Positions 17,511-26,655 are shown, counted from the first letter of the stretch. The stretch is DNA of 64,000 nt from GCA-003244245 sp050699875 (GCA_050699875.1 JBOHFX010000107.1:1-64000), one strand, 5' to 3'. Made by a program: numbers and translations. Notes: a model not told the origin generated them from the sequence alone.

Positions 17511-18526
17511 GAGGGCGTCTGGGAACGGTGATTACTGGTTCTCGGTATGGGCGAGGCGGCGGGACATTGTCATGATCATGGCTATGTGGACCATGGCTTC
17601 GTGATGTCCAGGCAAGGTCTCGTAGTCGCGAACGCAGCGGCGGTGCTTGGTGATCCACCCGAAGGTCCGCTCGACGACCCAGCGCCGGGGCAGGACCGCG
17701 AATCCAGTGATCTTGTCGGTACGTTTGACAACCTCGACGGTGAGCGCCAAGACGTTGTTCGCCCAGTTCAGCAGACGTCCGGCGTAGCCGCCGTCAGCCC
17801 AGACACAGGAGACGGTGCAAAAGCGGGCGCGCAGCGCCACCAGCAGGCGGTGAGCGCCGTTGCGGTCTTGTATCGAGGCGGCCGTGACCACGACCGCCAG
17901 GAGCAGGCCCAGGGTGTCCACGGCGATGTGTCGCTTGCGGCCCTTGGTCTTCTTGCCGGCATCGTAGCCAGAGCTGGCCAAGGGCACGGTGTCCGCGCCG
18001 CGCACCGTCTGGGAGTCGATGATCGCGGCGGTGGGCAACGGCTGGCGACCCGCGCGCACACGGACCTGGTCGCGTAGCGCGTCATGAACACGTTGCCACA
18101 CGCCGGCTTTCGCCCAGCGGCGAAAGAGGTCATAGACGGTCATCGCGGGCGGGAAATCGGCGGGCATCTGGCGCCAGGCGATCCCGCCCCGAGCCAGGTA
18201 GAAGACCGCATCCAGGATCATCCGGCGTGGATGTTTCTCCGGCCGGCCGCCCTTGCCAGCGGTGTTGCCCGCAGGCGGCAGTAAAGGCTGCAAGACCGCC
18301 CACTGCGCGTCGGTCATCGACGAGGACGGATACACCGGGCACGGCAGTGGCGTGGCGACCAACCCACCATGGGCCGGACATGACAAACACTGGCAGGCAA
18401 GCAACACTGACACGCGAGCTCCTGGCGGACCGGTCGGCGTAGAGAACCAGCCAGTCCTACCGGGAGCTCGCCCATCTCCCGGCCATCACCACGCCGACCA
18501 CCACCATCAAGTTCCCAGACGCCCTC
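17511..18526 (-). mobile_element. IS5-family insertion sequence, 1,016 bp
   Basis: The perfect 16-bp terminal inverted repeats are gagggcgtctgggaac at 17511-17526 and its complement at 18511-18526. They are flanked by a 3-bp direct duplication TGA (17508-17510 and 18527-18529), matching the TNA targets of some IS5 subgroups. It contains one transposase gene. The insertion is in a cytochrome P450 gene, and the perfect ends with intact transposase suggest it is recent. Confidence 0.92.
17532..18413 (-). CDS. IS5-family DDE transposase
   Basis: 293 aa with the DUF4096-like N-terminal part (MTDAQWAVLQPLLPP, GGRPEKHPRRMILDAVFYLA) and a DDE domain. The catalytic residues are visible as D in IDSQTVRGAD, D in VWADGGYAG and E in RRWVVERTFGWITKHRR. 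The GTG at 18413 gives the longest frame; related proteins start near the TTG at 18362 (VATPLPCPVYPSS). No frameshift is present, so it should be able to transpose its element. Confidence 0.92.
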   Translation of the reverse strand: MSVLLACQCLSCPAHGGLVATPLPCPVYPSSSMTDAQWAVLQPLLPPAGNTAGKGGRPEKHPRRMILDAVFYLARGGIAWRQMPADFPPAMTVYDLFRRWAKAGVWQRVHDALRDQVRVRAGRQPLPTAAIIDSQTVRGADTVPLASSGYDAGKKTKGRKRHIAVDTLGLLLAVVVTAASIQDRNGAHRLLVALRARFCTVSCVWADGGYAGRLLNWANNVLALTVEVVKRTDKITGFAVLPRRWVVERTFGWITKHRRCVRDYETLPGHHEAMVHIAMIMTMSRRLAHTENQ

Positions 18527-19745
18527 TGAGATCGGGAAACCGGCGGAACAGCGCCTGCAGCCCTACCTCGCCCTCGAGGCGGGCCAATGCGGCGCCGATG
18601 CAGTAGTGGATGCCGCTGGAGAAGGAAACGTTCCGGTCTGCCTCGGGACGCTGGACGTCGAATCGGTGGGGATCCGGGAAGACTGTGGGATCGCGGTTCG
18701 CGCCGCCCAGCAGCAGGATGATCAATGAACCGGCCCTCAGTGGGCAACCGGCAACCTCGATATCCCGCTGGGCGACCCGACCGGTGCGCTGCACGGGTGA
18801 CTCGTAGCGCAGGATCTCTTCCACCGCGCCGGCCCACCGCTGCGGTTGGGCCTGTAGCACATCCAGTTGGTCGGGGTGACGCATCAGGAGCACGGCACCG
18901 TTGCCCAACAGATTCACCGTGGTCTCGAATCCGGCGGCGAGCAGCAGCATGGCGATGCTGCTCAACTCATCGAGGCTCAGTTGATCGCCTTGGTCGTGCG
19001 CGGTCACCAGAGCGCTGAGGACGTCGTCTCCGGGAGCGCGCCGGATCTCCGCGAACTGGCTGAGCATCCAGCGGTGCAGCGCTGCCAGGTCGTGCTCGGA
19101 GCGGCGGAAGTCGCGGTAACTCAGTCCGACGTCCAGCGACAGTGCGGCGCCGGCCCCCCACTCGAGGAACTGGCGGCGCATCGCGACCGGCGCCCCGAGC
19201 ATCTCGGCGATCACGGTGGCCGGCAGCAGGCTGGCGTAGCGCCCTACCAGGTCCACCGTCGGGCCGGCGGGGGCCAGTCGAGCGATCTCGTCGAGCAGCT
19301 CCTCGGCGATCTCCTCGACGCGAGGACGCAGGGCGGCGACAGCCCGCGCACTGAATGCCCGAGTCACCAGTTTGCGGTAACGGGTGTGATCGGGCGGGTC
19401 GGTCGCCAGCATGGATGGTGGCTCGATGGGTCCCAGCACCGCGCGGCCGCCGATCTTCATGCCCAGTCGTAGGACTCCGGGCAGCGCATCCAGGCGCAGC
19501 TGGCCGAAGTCGGGGCTGCGCAGGACGGCCAGGCAGACGTCGTGGTGCGCCGAGATCAGGGCGAGGCCGGTGCGGACCAGTGGGCCCTGCGCGCGCAGCT
19601 CGTCGTAGTACGGGAAGGGATTTTCACGGATCGCCGGATCGATCATCAGCCGCGAACCGAGATCGCCGGCGCGCATCTGACGCTGCACCGTGCGCCGGAC
19701 GAGCCCGTGCCGGACCACCCATCGGATCCCTCGTCGTAGCGCCAT

Positions 19746-20184
19746 CGCGGCCTCCCACTGCCGGTCCTTGCTAGACAAACGTATGTATAGCATCAAATGG
19801 CTCCCGCCGAGTACCTGTTCTGGTTGAGGGCGAGACCCGGACGGGCGGGCACGTCGGCTTGCGGAGGCGGCTGAGACATTACGGGCCGATCATGACACTC
19901 GGTGATCGTCGTTGATACGTTCGTCACAGGCGAGCGGCCGCCGCGATCGAGTCGAGGAACGTGTTCCGACCAGCGCGTTGACCGGCAAATAATGGTCGGT
20001 TGACAGGTGATGACACGTTTCTGAACAGCATCCAAATGAAACGCCGAACACCGGCCCAGAATGACCGTTCGGCGCTGAAAGAGGACTCACGGCTTCCGAT
20101 GCCGTGTACCCGGGTGCGGAAATGTTAGGGCAACCTACACCCCCCTTCGGCGACCTTTACAGGTGGCCGGGAAACCGAGTTCAC
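19746..20184. other. Upstream region of the Rpf gene
   Basis: About 440 bp between the P450 start and the Rpf gene. It contains ttgaca at 20000-20005 and a GC-rich stretch ending in the Rpf start. A long untranslated leader is possible. Part of it (acccgggtgcgg near 20108, tagggcaacc near 20126) vaguely recalls the ydaO/c-di-AMP riboswitch found before actinobacterial rpf genes, but the rest does not fit. Confidence 0.35.
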
Positions 20185-20772
20185 GTGTCCAGAGGTAAGC
20201 ACCGAGCGCCGACCCCACGCCGCCTACCCGGTATTGTTGCGGCAGCTGTTGTTCCAGTCGCCGCCGGTGGTCTACTCACTGACACCGCAGCCGCCGCGCC
20301 AACCGTGAACTGGGATGCGATCGCACGATGTGAGTCAGGCGGGAACTGGGCCATCAACACCGGTAACGGTTACTACGGTGGGCTACAGTTCACACTCTCG
20401 ACGTGGCGGGCCAACGGGGGCGTCGGTAACCCCGCCGCCGCCACTCGGGATGAGCAGATCGCCGTAGCCGAGCGGGTGCTGGTCACCCAAGGAATTGATG
20501 CGTGGCCGGTGTGCGGGAAACACGCCAGAGACGCCGTCCGCCGCGCCCCGACGACGCCGGCGAAGCCAGCAACGCCCATTACACCCAGCGCACGGGCACC
20601 CTCAACTGGCTCGATGCTGGCCTACACCGTGGTTTCGGGTGACACGCTCTGGTCGATCGCTGCTAGCCACCAAGTGCCCGGCGGCTGGCGGCGGATCTTC
20701 GAGACCAACCGGGACAGCATCACCGATCCGGACCTGATCCGGGTCGGGCAATCGCTGCGAATTCCTCTGTAG
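20185..20772 (+). CDS. Resuscitation-promoting factor-like transglycosylase with LysM domain
   Basis: 195 aa from GTG 20185 (VSRGKHRAPTPRR). A signal peptide follows, with hydrophobic PGIVAAAVVPVAAGGLLTDT and cleavage near TAAAA. The Rpf domain reads VNWDAIARCESGGNWAINTG, with the catalytic Glu in CES, then NGYYGGLQFTLSTWRANGG. After a Pro/Thr linker a LysM domain (YTVVSGDTLWSIAASHQVPG through GQSLRIPL) binds peptidoglycan. Rpf proteins cleave peptidoglycan glycan strands and promote growth from dormancy. An ATG at 20104 is possible but gives a poor N-terminus. Confidence 0.93.
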   Translation: MSRGKHRAPTPRRLPGIVAAAVVPVAAGGLLTDTAAAAPTVNWDAIARCESGGNWAINTGNGYYGGLQFTLSTWRANGGVGNPAAATRDEQIAVAERVLVTQGIDAWPVCGKHARDAVRRAPTTPAKPATPITPSARAPSTGSMLAYTVVSGDTLWSIAASHQVPGGWRRIFETNRDSITDPDLIRVGQSLRIPL

Positions 20773-20800
20773 CCATCTGGAGTGCCAAGGAGAATCAACC

Positions 20801-21106
20801 ATGACCACGCATTCAGCGCCGACCGCGGCACAGAAGCTCGATGAATCAGGGGATGCCGGGCTGGGAGTTCGGTCCGTTGCTGAACTCGTCACCTCGACAT
20901 TGTCCGGCCTGTATAGGCTCAATGACCAGTTCGTGCGCATGAAGGCCGCCCTCGGTGACGACGGGTACATCGATGTGGAAGTCACCCGCGTGTGTTTTGA
21001 TGGCGATGACGCCACCGTGCGGGTATTGCTTTACCCCACCGCACCGGTTCCCGTCGTACCTCAATCCGTCACCAAGATCGGCGCTGGGCCCAGGGGCGCG
21101 GCCTGA
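20801..21106 (+). CDS. Hypothetical protein downstream of Rpf
   Basis: 101 aa, ATG preceded by aaggagaatcaacc, a good ribosome site, 28 bp after the Rpf stop, so probably co-transcribed. It is soluble and acidic, with a predicted helical segment (SVAELVTSTLSGLYRLNDQF) and then alternating strands (YIDVEVTRVCFDGDDATVRV, LLYPTAPVPVVPQ). No signal peptide. I recognise no family. Confidence 0.6.
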   Translation: MTTHSAPTAAQKLDESGDAGLGVRSVAELVTSTLSGLYRLNDQFVRMKAALGDDGYIDVEVTRVCFDGDDATVRVLLYPTAPVPVVPQSVTKIGAGPRGAA

Positions 21107-21258
21107 GCCCTGTCGCAGTCCTCGATCCGAAAGTTCGGTGATCAACGCAGCTTCGCCGTTTCGGGCCGGCAACGGGAATGTCCTGACGCGTACTGCCCGT
21201 TGAGCACAGTGGCGCCCTGATACGGCGTTGCCGTGAGAACTGACAAGATCGAGGGTGG

Positions 21259-22527
21259 GTGGTGGGCGTGGACGCGGGGCCGCAACCGACGTCCACTGGC
21301 GCCGCAACGGCCGCGCCCCGGCTGCCTGGCGAGGTGTGGGTCCTCGTCGCGGTCAGCTTCGTGATCGCGGTCGGTTTCGGCATCGTCGCGCCCGCGCTGC
21401 CGACCTTCGCCCGCAGCTTCGATGTCAGTGTCACGGCGGCTTCGATCGTGATCAGTGCGTTCGCCTTCATGCGGCTGGCGTTCGCACCGGTCAGCGGCAA
21501 GCTGGTGTCGGCACTCGGCGAACGTCCGGTGTACATCTGGGGCATCATCGTGGTCGGCCTTTCGACCGGAGCCTGCGCGTTCGCGGCTGGGTACTGGCAA
21601 CTGCTGGTGCTGCGGGCGCTCGGGGGTATCGGGTCGACCATGTTCACCGTGTCGGCGGTCGGGCTGTTGATCCGGCTCACGCCGCCGGCCTTGCGGGGAC
21701 GGTCCACCAGCCTGTGGGCCACCAGCTTCCTGCTCGGCAGTGTCACCGGGCCGCTGGTCGGCGGTGGGTTGATCGCGATATCGCTGCGCGCGCCCTTCGT
21801 GGTCTACGCGCTGGCCCTGTTCGTCGCAGCCGCAGTGGCGTGGCTGTTTCTGCGGCGCTCGGTGGTGGTCGGTGTCGCACCGGCCGGGCACATCCCAGCG
21901 CTGACGGTGCGTGAGGCGTGGGCAAACCCGGCCTACCGCGCCGCGCTGGCGTCGAACTTCGCCAATGGCTGGGCGGTATTCGGTGTGCGCATCTCACTGG
22001 TGCCGCTGTTCGTGGTCGAAGCGCTGCACCGACCCGAGTCGCTGGCCGGCGTCGCGCTGGCGGTTTTCGCCGCGGGCAACGTGGCCATGCTCATGGTCTC
22101 CGGCAGGCTCGCGGACTCGCTCGGGCGCCGCCGACCGATGCTGGTCGGGCTGGTGGTCACCGGTGTTGCCACGATCTGGCTGGGTTTCACCGGCGGGGTA
22201 GCCGAGTTCCTGGTTGCCGCTTTGATCGCCGGCGCCGGCACCGGGTTGATCACGCCGGCGCAGGGGGCCACGGTGGCCGACGTGATCGGCTCCCAGTCCC
22301 GGGCTGGGCCGGTGCTGGCCGCTGTTCAGATGACCGCTGACATCGGCGCGATTCTGGGGCCGATCGCGGCCGGGCTGCTTGCCGACCAGATCTCCTACTC
22401 TGCGGCGTTCGCGCTGACCGGCAGCATCTCGTTGCTCGCCGCGGCGATCTGGTTGCGCTCGCCCGAGACGTTGCCGCCGAAGGACGCTCAACCCGCGCCG
22501 GTGCCGATTGGTGTGCCGACCAGCTAG
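21259..22527 (+). CDS. MFS transporter
   Basis: 422 aa with about 12 membrane helices. The typical intracellular loop motif is visible between helices 2 and 3 (VSGKLVSALGERP) and again between helices 8 and 9 (SGRLADSLGRRRP). A proline/glycine-rich antiporter-like motif occurs near GSVTGPLVGGGL. This is the drug:H+ antiporter-like architecture; the substrate cannot be named. The GTG start is at 21259, with ggagg-like purines absent, so a slightly different start is possible. Confidence 0.88.
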   Translation: MVGVDAGPQPTSTGAATAAPRLPGEVWVLVAVSFVIAVGFGIVAPALPTFARSFDVSVTAASIVISAFAFMRLAFAPVSGKLVSALGERPVYIWGIIVVGLSTGACAFAAGYWQLLVLRALGGIGSTMFTVSAVGLLIRLTPPALRGRSTSLWATSFLLGSVTGPLVGGGLIAISLRAPFVVYALALFVAAAVAWLFLRRSVVVGVAPAGHIPALTVREAWANPAYRAALASNFANGWAVFGVRISLVPLFVVEALHRPESLAGVALAVFAAGNVAMLMVSGRLADSLGRRRPMLVGLVVTGVATIWLGFTGGVAEFLVAALIAGAGTGLITPAQGATVADVIGSQSRAGPVLAAVQMTADIGAILGPIAAGLLADQISYSAAFALTGSISLLAAAIWLRSPETLPPKDAQPAPVPIGVPTS

Positions 22528-22574
22528 GTCGCTCCGGGACCCTGGTGCACCGCGCCACTGGCTAGTCTCATCGG

Positions 22575-23087
22575 ATGGCCGGTCTGTCCCGTTCTGTCGC
22601 CGATGTGCTTCGCACCGTGGCGCGGCTGGTGTTGGCGGCGGTGTTCCTGCTCTCCGGCGCGCTCAAGGTGGTTGACCCGGCGCAGACCCGGATCGCGGTG
22701 GGGGCCTACGAGCTGTTGCCGTCGGGTCTGGTCGGGCCGGTCGCCACCGTGTTGCCGCTGGTGGAACTGGCGCTGGGAACCCTGCTGGTGGCGGGCGCGT
22801 TCACCCGGTGGGTCGCGCTCGCCTCGGCAATGCTGCTCGCGGCGCTGATGTTCGGGGTGGCGCAGGCCTGGGCGCGCGGGTTGTCCATCGACTGCGGCTG
22901 CTTCGGCGGTGGCGGGCCGGTGGCCGAGGGCGACACCCGATACCCGCAGGAGCTCGCGCGGGACGCCGGCATGTTGCTGCTGGCATGGTGGCTCCTGGTG
23001 CGGCCCCGAACGGCGTTGAGTGTCGATGGGTGGCTGCACGCGAGCCCCGACGCCCGGCGCAGCCATCTTGATCAACCGGTTAGCTGA
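22575..23087 (+). CDS. MauE/DoxX-type redox-associated membrane protein
   Basis: 170 aa with four hydrophobic segments (LARLVLAAVFLLSGALKVV; ATVLPLVELALGTLLVAGA; ALASAMLLAALMFGVAQAWA; ELARDAGMLLLAWWLLV) and the Cys pair motif IDCGCFGGGG facing the outside. Proteins of this kind accompany thioredoxin-fold disulfide enzymes, as here, where a DsbA-like gene follows. It probably supplies or exchanges electrons with that protein. Its stop lies within a 22-bp tandem duplication. Confidence 0.88.
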   Translation: MAGLSRSVADVLRTVARLVLAAVFLLSGALKVVDPAQTRIAVGAYELLPSGLVGPVATVLPLVELALGTLLVAGAFTRWVALASAMLLAALMFGVAQAWARGLSIDCGCFGGGGPVAEGDTRYPQELARDAGMLLLAWWLLVRPRTALSVDGWLHASPDARRSHLDQPVS

Positions 23088-23123
23088 ACCCGGTCACATG
23101 ATTAGCTGAACCCGGTCACATGA
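23080..23123. repeat. 22-bp perfect tandem duplication
   Basis: Units 23080-23101 and 23102-23123 are identical, beginning ttagctgaacccggtc. The first unit contains the TGA stop of the MauE-like gene, and the second lies between it and the DsbA-like gene. Probably replication slippage. Confidence 0.9.
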
Positions 23124-23143
23124 ACTGTGAGAGGGGACATGTC

Positions 23144-23926
23144 GTGGGCGGTGCCGAGCGGGCCGAGCACAAGCGCAAGCGTCAGGCTGCTCCGGCGGTG
23201 ACGGCGGCCAGCGGGGGTGGGGGGTCCAACCGCACCCTGATCGCAGCCGTCGCCGTTGTTGTCGCGCTCGCCGTCGTCGTCGGAGCCGGGCTATTTCTGC
23301 AGAACCGCAACAAGCCGGATCCCCTCCCGGCCACGATCCCGCTCGCTGCCGCCGGCCCGGGATACCCGGTGACCGTACAGGGCGACGCCGTGGTGACCGG
23401 CAGCCCCCAGGCGCCCGTGACCATCGACATCTACGAGGACTTTCTGTGCCCGGGCTGCGGGCAGCTCGAGGAGCGCTATCACCAGCGGCTCGAGCTGGCT
23501 GCTGCGGACGACAAGGCCAAGGTGGTATACCACCCGGTCGCCATCATCGATGACCTCTCTGAGCCCGCCGGGTACTCGACATTGGCCGCCGGCGCCAGCT
23601 TCTGTGCGGCCGAGGCCGGCATCTTCCCGCGCTTTCACAACAGCCTGTTCGCCGCCCAGCCGAGTGAAGGCGGTCCAGGGTGGACCAGCGCCCAGCTCCA
23701 GCGGCTCGGCCGCGATCTGGGTGCCGGCGACGGCTTCACACGCTGCGTGCAGACCGGTGCCGAGCAGCGCGTCGCCGCCGCCACCGAGAACGCCCGCCGG
23801 TACGTCAGCGGTCTACGACCTGATGGCCGGTTCGGTACTCCCAGCATCGTCGTGAACGGAGCGGTCGTCGACATCACGGACGAAGGCTGGTTGGACAAGG
23901 CGCTCAGCGGCGCCGTCCAACGCTGA
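23144..23926 (+). CDS. Membrane-anchored DsbA-like thiol-disulfide protein
   Basis: 260 aa from GTG 23144 (VGGAERAEHKRKRQ), preceded by gagggg; an ATG at 23120 in the same frame is less likely. One N-terminal membrane anchor (LIAAVAVVVALAVVVGAGLF) is followed by an external thioredoxin-fold domain (Thioredoxin_4/DsbA type) with active site CPGC in IDIYEDFLCPGCGQLEE and the cis-Pro region FGTPSIVVNG. Likely role: oxidation or isomerisation of disulfides in secreted proteins, with the MauE-like protein as electron partner. The pair forms an operon. Confidence 0.9.
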   Translation: MGGAERAEHKRKRQAAPAVTAASGGGGSNRTLIAAVAVVVALAVVVGAGLFLQNRNKPDPLPATIPLAAAGPGYPVTVQGDAVVTGSPQAPVTIDIYEDFLCPGCGQLEERYHQRLELAAADDKAKVVYHPVAIIDDLSEPAGYSTLAAGASFCAAEAGIFPRFHNSLFAAQPSEGGPGWTSAQLQRLGRDLGAGDGFTRCVQTGAEQRVAAATENARRYVSGLRPDGRFGTPSIVVNGAVVDITDEGWLDKALSGAVQR

Positions 23927-24004
23927 ACCAGTCCTGTTCAGGGATCACCACCGGTCTCATGTACGGTTGCCTACACGCTGCGGTGGGATCGTGGCGATCG
24001 CTTT

Positions 24005-24077
24005 GGGGCTGTAGCGCAGCTGGTAGCGCACCGCACTGGCAGTGCGGGGGTCACGGGTTCGAATCCCGTCAGCTCCA
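24005..24077 (+). tRNA. tRNA-Ala (anticodon GGC)
   Basis: 73 nt fold into a complete cloverleaf. Acceptor GGGGCTG pairs with CAGCTCC (one G-U), discriminator A. The D-arm region is gcgcagctggtagcgc. The anticodon stem CCGCA/TGCGG encloses CTGGCAG, anticodon GGC. The T arm is cacgggttcgaatcccgt. CCA is not encoded. Confidence 0.96.
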
Positions 24078-24080
24078 CCG

Positions 24081-24113
24081 ACGAACGCCCAGGCCACTGG
24101 CCTGGGCGTTCGT
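24081..24113 (+). terminator. Hairpin after tRNA-Ala
   Basis: Perfect 15-bp stem (acgaacgcccaggcc, loop act, and its complement) three bases after the tRNA, followed by gcttct rather than a T run. It probably terminates the tRNA transcript. It is also the left part of a dispersed repeat found twice more in the window. Confidence 0.7.
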
Positions 24114-24189
24114 GCTTCTCTGGTGTGCGAGTAGTCCCTCTACCCGTACGGAGAGAGTCGTGATCCGTATCCCGTTCGCGCCGCATGAG
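24087..24189 (+). repeat. Dispersed ~100-bp repeat, copy A
   Basis: The copy next to tRNA-Ala starts with the gcccagg hairpin, then cgttcgtgcttctctggtgt, and ends in tgatccgtatcccgttcgcg and gcatgag. Copies B (33161-33259) and C (33826-33928) are in the same orientation. Together they bracket the accessory island. Confidence 0.8.
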
Positions 24190-24368
24190 TTAGTGACGTC
24201 CGCACTTGGCTCCCCTCTATGTCAAGACGGCGGCGCGGGGAGGCGTAGCGTTCGGTGGGCGGGTCCGGAAAGTGACTGTTCCGAAGAGTTGACTGTAGGG
24301 GTTGGGTCGGCCGCGCTGGTGTGAGAGTCGTTCCCCGGTGTCCTTCCGGGTCCGCTTCTGTGTTGTGG

Positions 24369-24575
24369 TTATCGATGACGCCAGTCGGTGACGAGTTGTT
24401 TGTAGACGTTGGACAGGTGTCGTTTCAGGCAGCGTAGGGCTTCTCGGGGTGTTTTACTGTCGGCGAGTTTGCGTCGGTAGTAGGCGCGGCCTTTGGTGTT
24501 GTGGCGGAGCTGGACGATGGCCATGATGTGGAGGACTCGGTTGATACGCCGGTTGCCGGCTCGGGAGAGCGGTGG
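24369..24575 (-). pseudogene. IS110-family transposase, C-terminal remnant
   Basis: The frame reads SRAGNRRINRVLHIMAIVQL, RHNTKGRAYYRRKLADSKTP and REALRCLKRHLSNVYKQLV, the conserved C-terminal end (Transposase_20 region) of IS110-type transposases. The N-terminal DEDD catalytic part is absent; upstream codons are unrelated. Only about 65 of roughly 400 residues remain, so this is dead. It lies just downstream of the beta-helix gene, on the same strand. Confidence 0.82.
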
Positions 24576-24635
24576 CGTTGATGGTCGCCGCTGGAGGCGT
24601 CGATTGTGGTGGTGGCGTTGCAACGGATTTCGAGC

Positions 24636-26624
24636 CTACTGACAGCTCTCGATGTAGCCCCTGTCGAGGCCGCTACCGCAGTACGTCTTGTTCAGGCTGT
24701 TGAGCGCCCGGTCGCGGGCCGGCGATCCGGCCTGCGTGTAGTAGTTCGTCAGGTCGATGAACAGCGGATTGCCAACCCTGTAGACGGATGGTACGGATGA
24801 CTCGGGCTGGCCCGTCATCGTCCACGACCGCGGATCGTGGGCCGTTTCAGCGATCTTGAAGCGGTTGTAGTTCGCGCCCGTCTGGGTCAGGCCTGGGTGC
24901 CAGAACAAGTTGTAGTTGCTGTCGATTGCCGTTCCTTCATTGACAATGTCCACCCACAGGCGTGGCTCGGCGCCCGTGGTGGTCGTATGCGTGATGATAT
25001 TGTTCCAAATGTCGACATTATTAGGGATTGTTGCCGGATCTTTCACGATGATGTCCGCGGACAACTGGATACCGGTCGTCGGAACGTTGCTGAGCGTGTT
25101 GTTGTAAACATCGACGTGGTTGGCATTGGTCAGCTGGATACCGCGTCCGCGGCACCGGCCTTGGTCGTCAGTGTCACCCCCAGGCTGGACCTGGCGGTAG
25201 TAGTTGTTTTCAATCAAGTTGTTACGGATCAGGACAGCTTGGACTTTCTTTTCTTCCGTGCCGACTAATATACCCCCGCAGGCGTTGCTGATGCGGTTGT
25301 TCTCGATCAGTATGTTACGGGCGAACTGATGGATCACAATACCGGCACCGTTAGAGTTGTTGTTGTTACGCACCGCGTCGTAGCGCATGGTAGTCGGCCT
25401 GAACTCCTTGACGCTGCTGGCATTCGCATTAGTGCTCAGCGGCGAGGAACTTCCGCTGATGGTAAGGTATTGGCATGATTTTATGTCAAAGCCGTCTTCT
25501 GAAACGTTCTGGTTGAAGACTGTAGGATTGGCGATGTCGTTCACTACCTTGTTGTCGACGATAGCGATGTCCATCGGGTCGCCGGCATCATTACGCGTCT
25601 CAGCTACCCTTGAGCCCAGGCACTGGAGACCGTCGCCGCCATTGTTCTTGAAGGTATTAAGGTCTACGCGCAGCCGCTTGACCGATGCCCTGGTTGGCTG
25701 CGGCGACGGTTCTTGGGATGTCATCGGAGGCGTATAACTCTTCAGCATCATGCCCTCGACGGCTACGCCATGGGCATCCCAGCGGTAATGCTTGTCTGAC
25801 GCATGGGTATACTGCGGGTCGTCAAACCTGAGTTGGCCGTTCGGTTGTGACGGGTTGACAGGAGTTTCTGTCATCCAGCGCTGGAAGTTTTCGATGGTAT
25901 TCCGCCGCAGCAAGGTGTCGTGTACGCGGCCGCGCACCAGAATGCCCTGTCCCGCCTTACCGTTGCGGATCTTCATGTTCTGGATGATGATGTGATGCAC
26001 CGCGCCGGTTACCGCGCTCGGATTATCCACTCCGTTCTCATCGACCTCATTGGCACCATGGCCTTCCAGGCGCACTCCTGGGCCGTCTCGCTGCTGCCGG
26101 TCGATCGTGAAGCCGTCAAGGATCCAGTACCCCATTGAGGGTAACGAGTTGTTGCCGAAATCGAAGACCGGGTAGTCGGCACCCGTTTTCACCGTATCGG
26201 GTACGATAGACATCGCTCCCGTAGTGAGGAATGTAATTGGTTTGTCCCACGTGCCCGTCGCGGCTGGAACGATATGGTTCTCCTTGTACGTGCCGCCAGC
26301 AACGCAGACGAAGTTTCCTTCTTTTGCCTGAGCGAACGCATACTTCAATGAGCGCCAAGGGTCAGTCTGCGAAAGGCCGCTGCCGCCGCCCGTCCCGTCT
26401 GGGCTGGCTACCACCCACCGGTTGCATGGACTGAATGTCCGGTTAGTCCATGCCAGATGTGGGTCAGCCCGGTTGCCCACGCCTTCAGGCAGATTCAGGC
26501 CGGGTTTCAATGACGCGTCGACTGAGCTGGTCGTGGCCTGCGCCGGCACCGCAGGCACCAGCAGCGCCGTAATATACGCCAGTGCCATCACGATGACGCA
26601 CTGGACCCGCGATCTTTTTCTCAT
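24636..26624 (-). CDS. Secreted right-handed parallel beta-helix repeat protein
   Basis: 662 aa. The N-terminal signal peptide (IVMALAYITALLVPAVPAQA, cleavage after AQA) is followed by short repeats rich in Asn, Ile and Val with I-x-N-N-x-I patterns (VHDTLLRRNTIENF; NILIENNRISNACGGILVGT; VLIRNNLIENNYY; HVDVYNNTLSNVPTTGIQLS; VDIWNNIITHTTTTG), as in pectate-lyase-like beta-helices. The C-terminus has four Cys residues nearby. It could be a polysaccharide lyase/hydrolase or an adhesin-like surface protein; no catalytic residues can be assigned. Base composition is much more AT-rich than the window average, pointing to acquisition from elsewhere. AAGGGAG lies 8 bp before the ATG. Confidence 0.82.
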   Translation of the reverse strand: MRKRSRVQCVIVMALAYITALLVPAVPAQATTSSVDASLKPGLNLPEGVGNRADPHLAWTNRTFSPCNRWVVASPDGTGGGSGLSQTDPWRSLKYAFAQAKEGNFVCVAGGTYKENHIVPAATGTWDKPITFLTTGAMSIVPDTVKTGADYPVFDFGNNSLPSMGYWILDGFTIDRQQRDGPGVRLEGHGANEVDENGVDNPSAVTGAVHHIIIQNMKIRNGKAGQGILVRGRVHDTLLRRNTIENFQRWMTETPVNPSQPNGQLRFDDPQYTHASDKHYRWDAHGVAVEGMMLKSYTPPMTSQEPSPQPTRASVKRLRVDLNTFKNNGGDGLQCLGSRVAETRNDAGDPMDIAIVDNKVVNDIANPTVFNQNVSEDGFDIKSCQYLTISGSSSPLSTNANASSVKEFRPTTMRYDAVRNNNNSNGAGIVIHQFARNILIENNRISNACGGILVGTEEKKVQAVLIRNNLIENNYYRQVQPGGDTDDQGRCRGRGIQLTNANHVDVYNNTLSNVPTTGIQLSADIIVKDPATIPNNVDIWNNIITHTTTTGAEPRLWVDIVNEGTAIDSNYNLFWHPGLTQTGANYNRFKIAETAHDPRSWTMTGQPESSVPSVYRVGNPLFIDLTNYYTQAGSPARDRALNSLNKTYCGSGLDRGYIESCQ

Positions 26625-26655
26625 ATTCCACTCCCTTTGTGTTGTAATTTAACCA

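Larger units (their letters stand above)
17374..19745 (-). pseudogene. Cytochrome P450 gene split by an IS5-type insertion
   Basis: The main part (19745 down to 18530) has the P450 I-helix LLLAAGFETTVNL, the K-helix EEILRYESPVQRTGR (ExxR) and the heme-Cys motif FSSGIHYCIGAALARLE, ending at LFRRFPDLR. The insertion element follows, and the true C-terminus continues beyond it at 17510-17374: RLAGTPHRRPTRVLRGYDAI, then PVRLN. Removing 17511-18526 and one TGA restores D-L-R-L-A-G-T in frame, for about 450 aa. As it stands the protein ends GRLGT and lacks its last 43 residues, including the final beta structure. Fold and heme ligation may be lost; the substrate is unknown. Confidence 0.92.

Noticed and set aside
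20100..20185. Possible ydaO (c-di-AMP) riboswitch before the Rpf gene
   Set aside because: acccgggtgcgg and tagggcaacc recall the class, but the other conserved blocks (such as the agctaacc segment) are missing, so I do not call it.
23971..24186. 71-codon frame on the minus strand ending in VELTGFEPVTPALPVR
   Set aside because: This is the familiar false translation of a tRNA gene and its flank.
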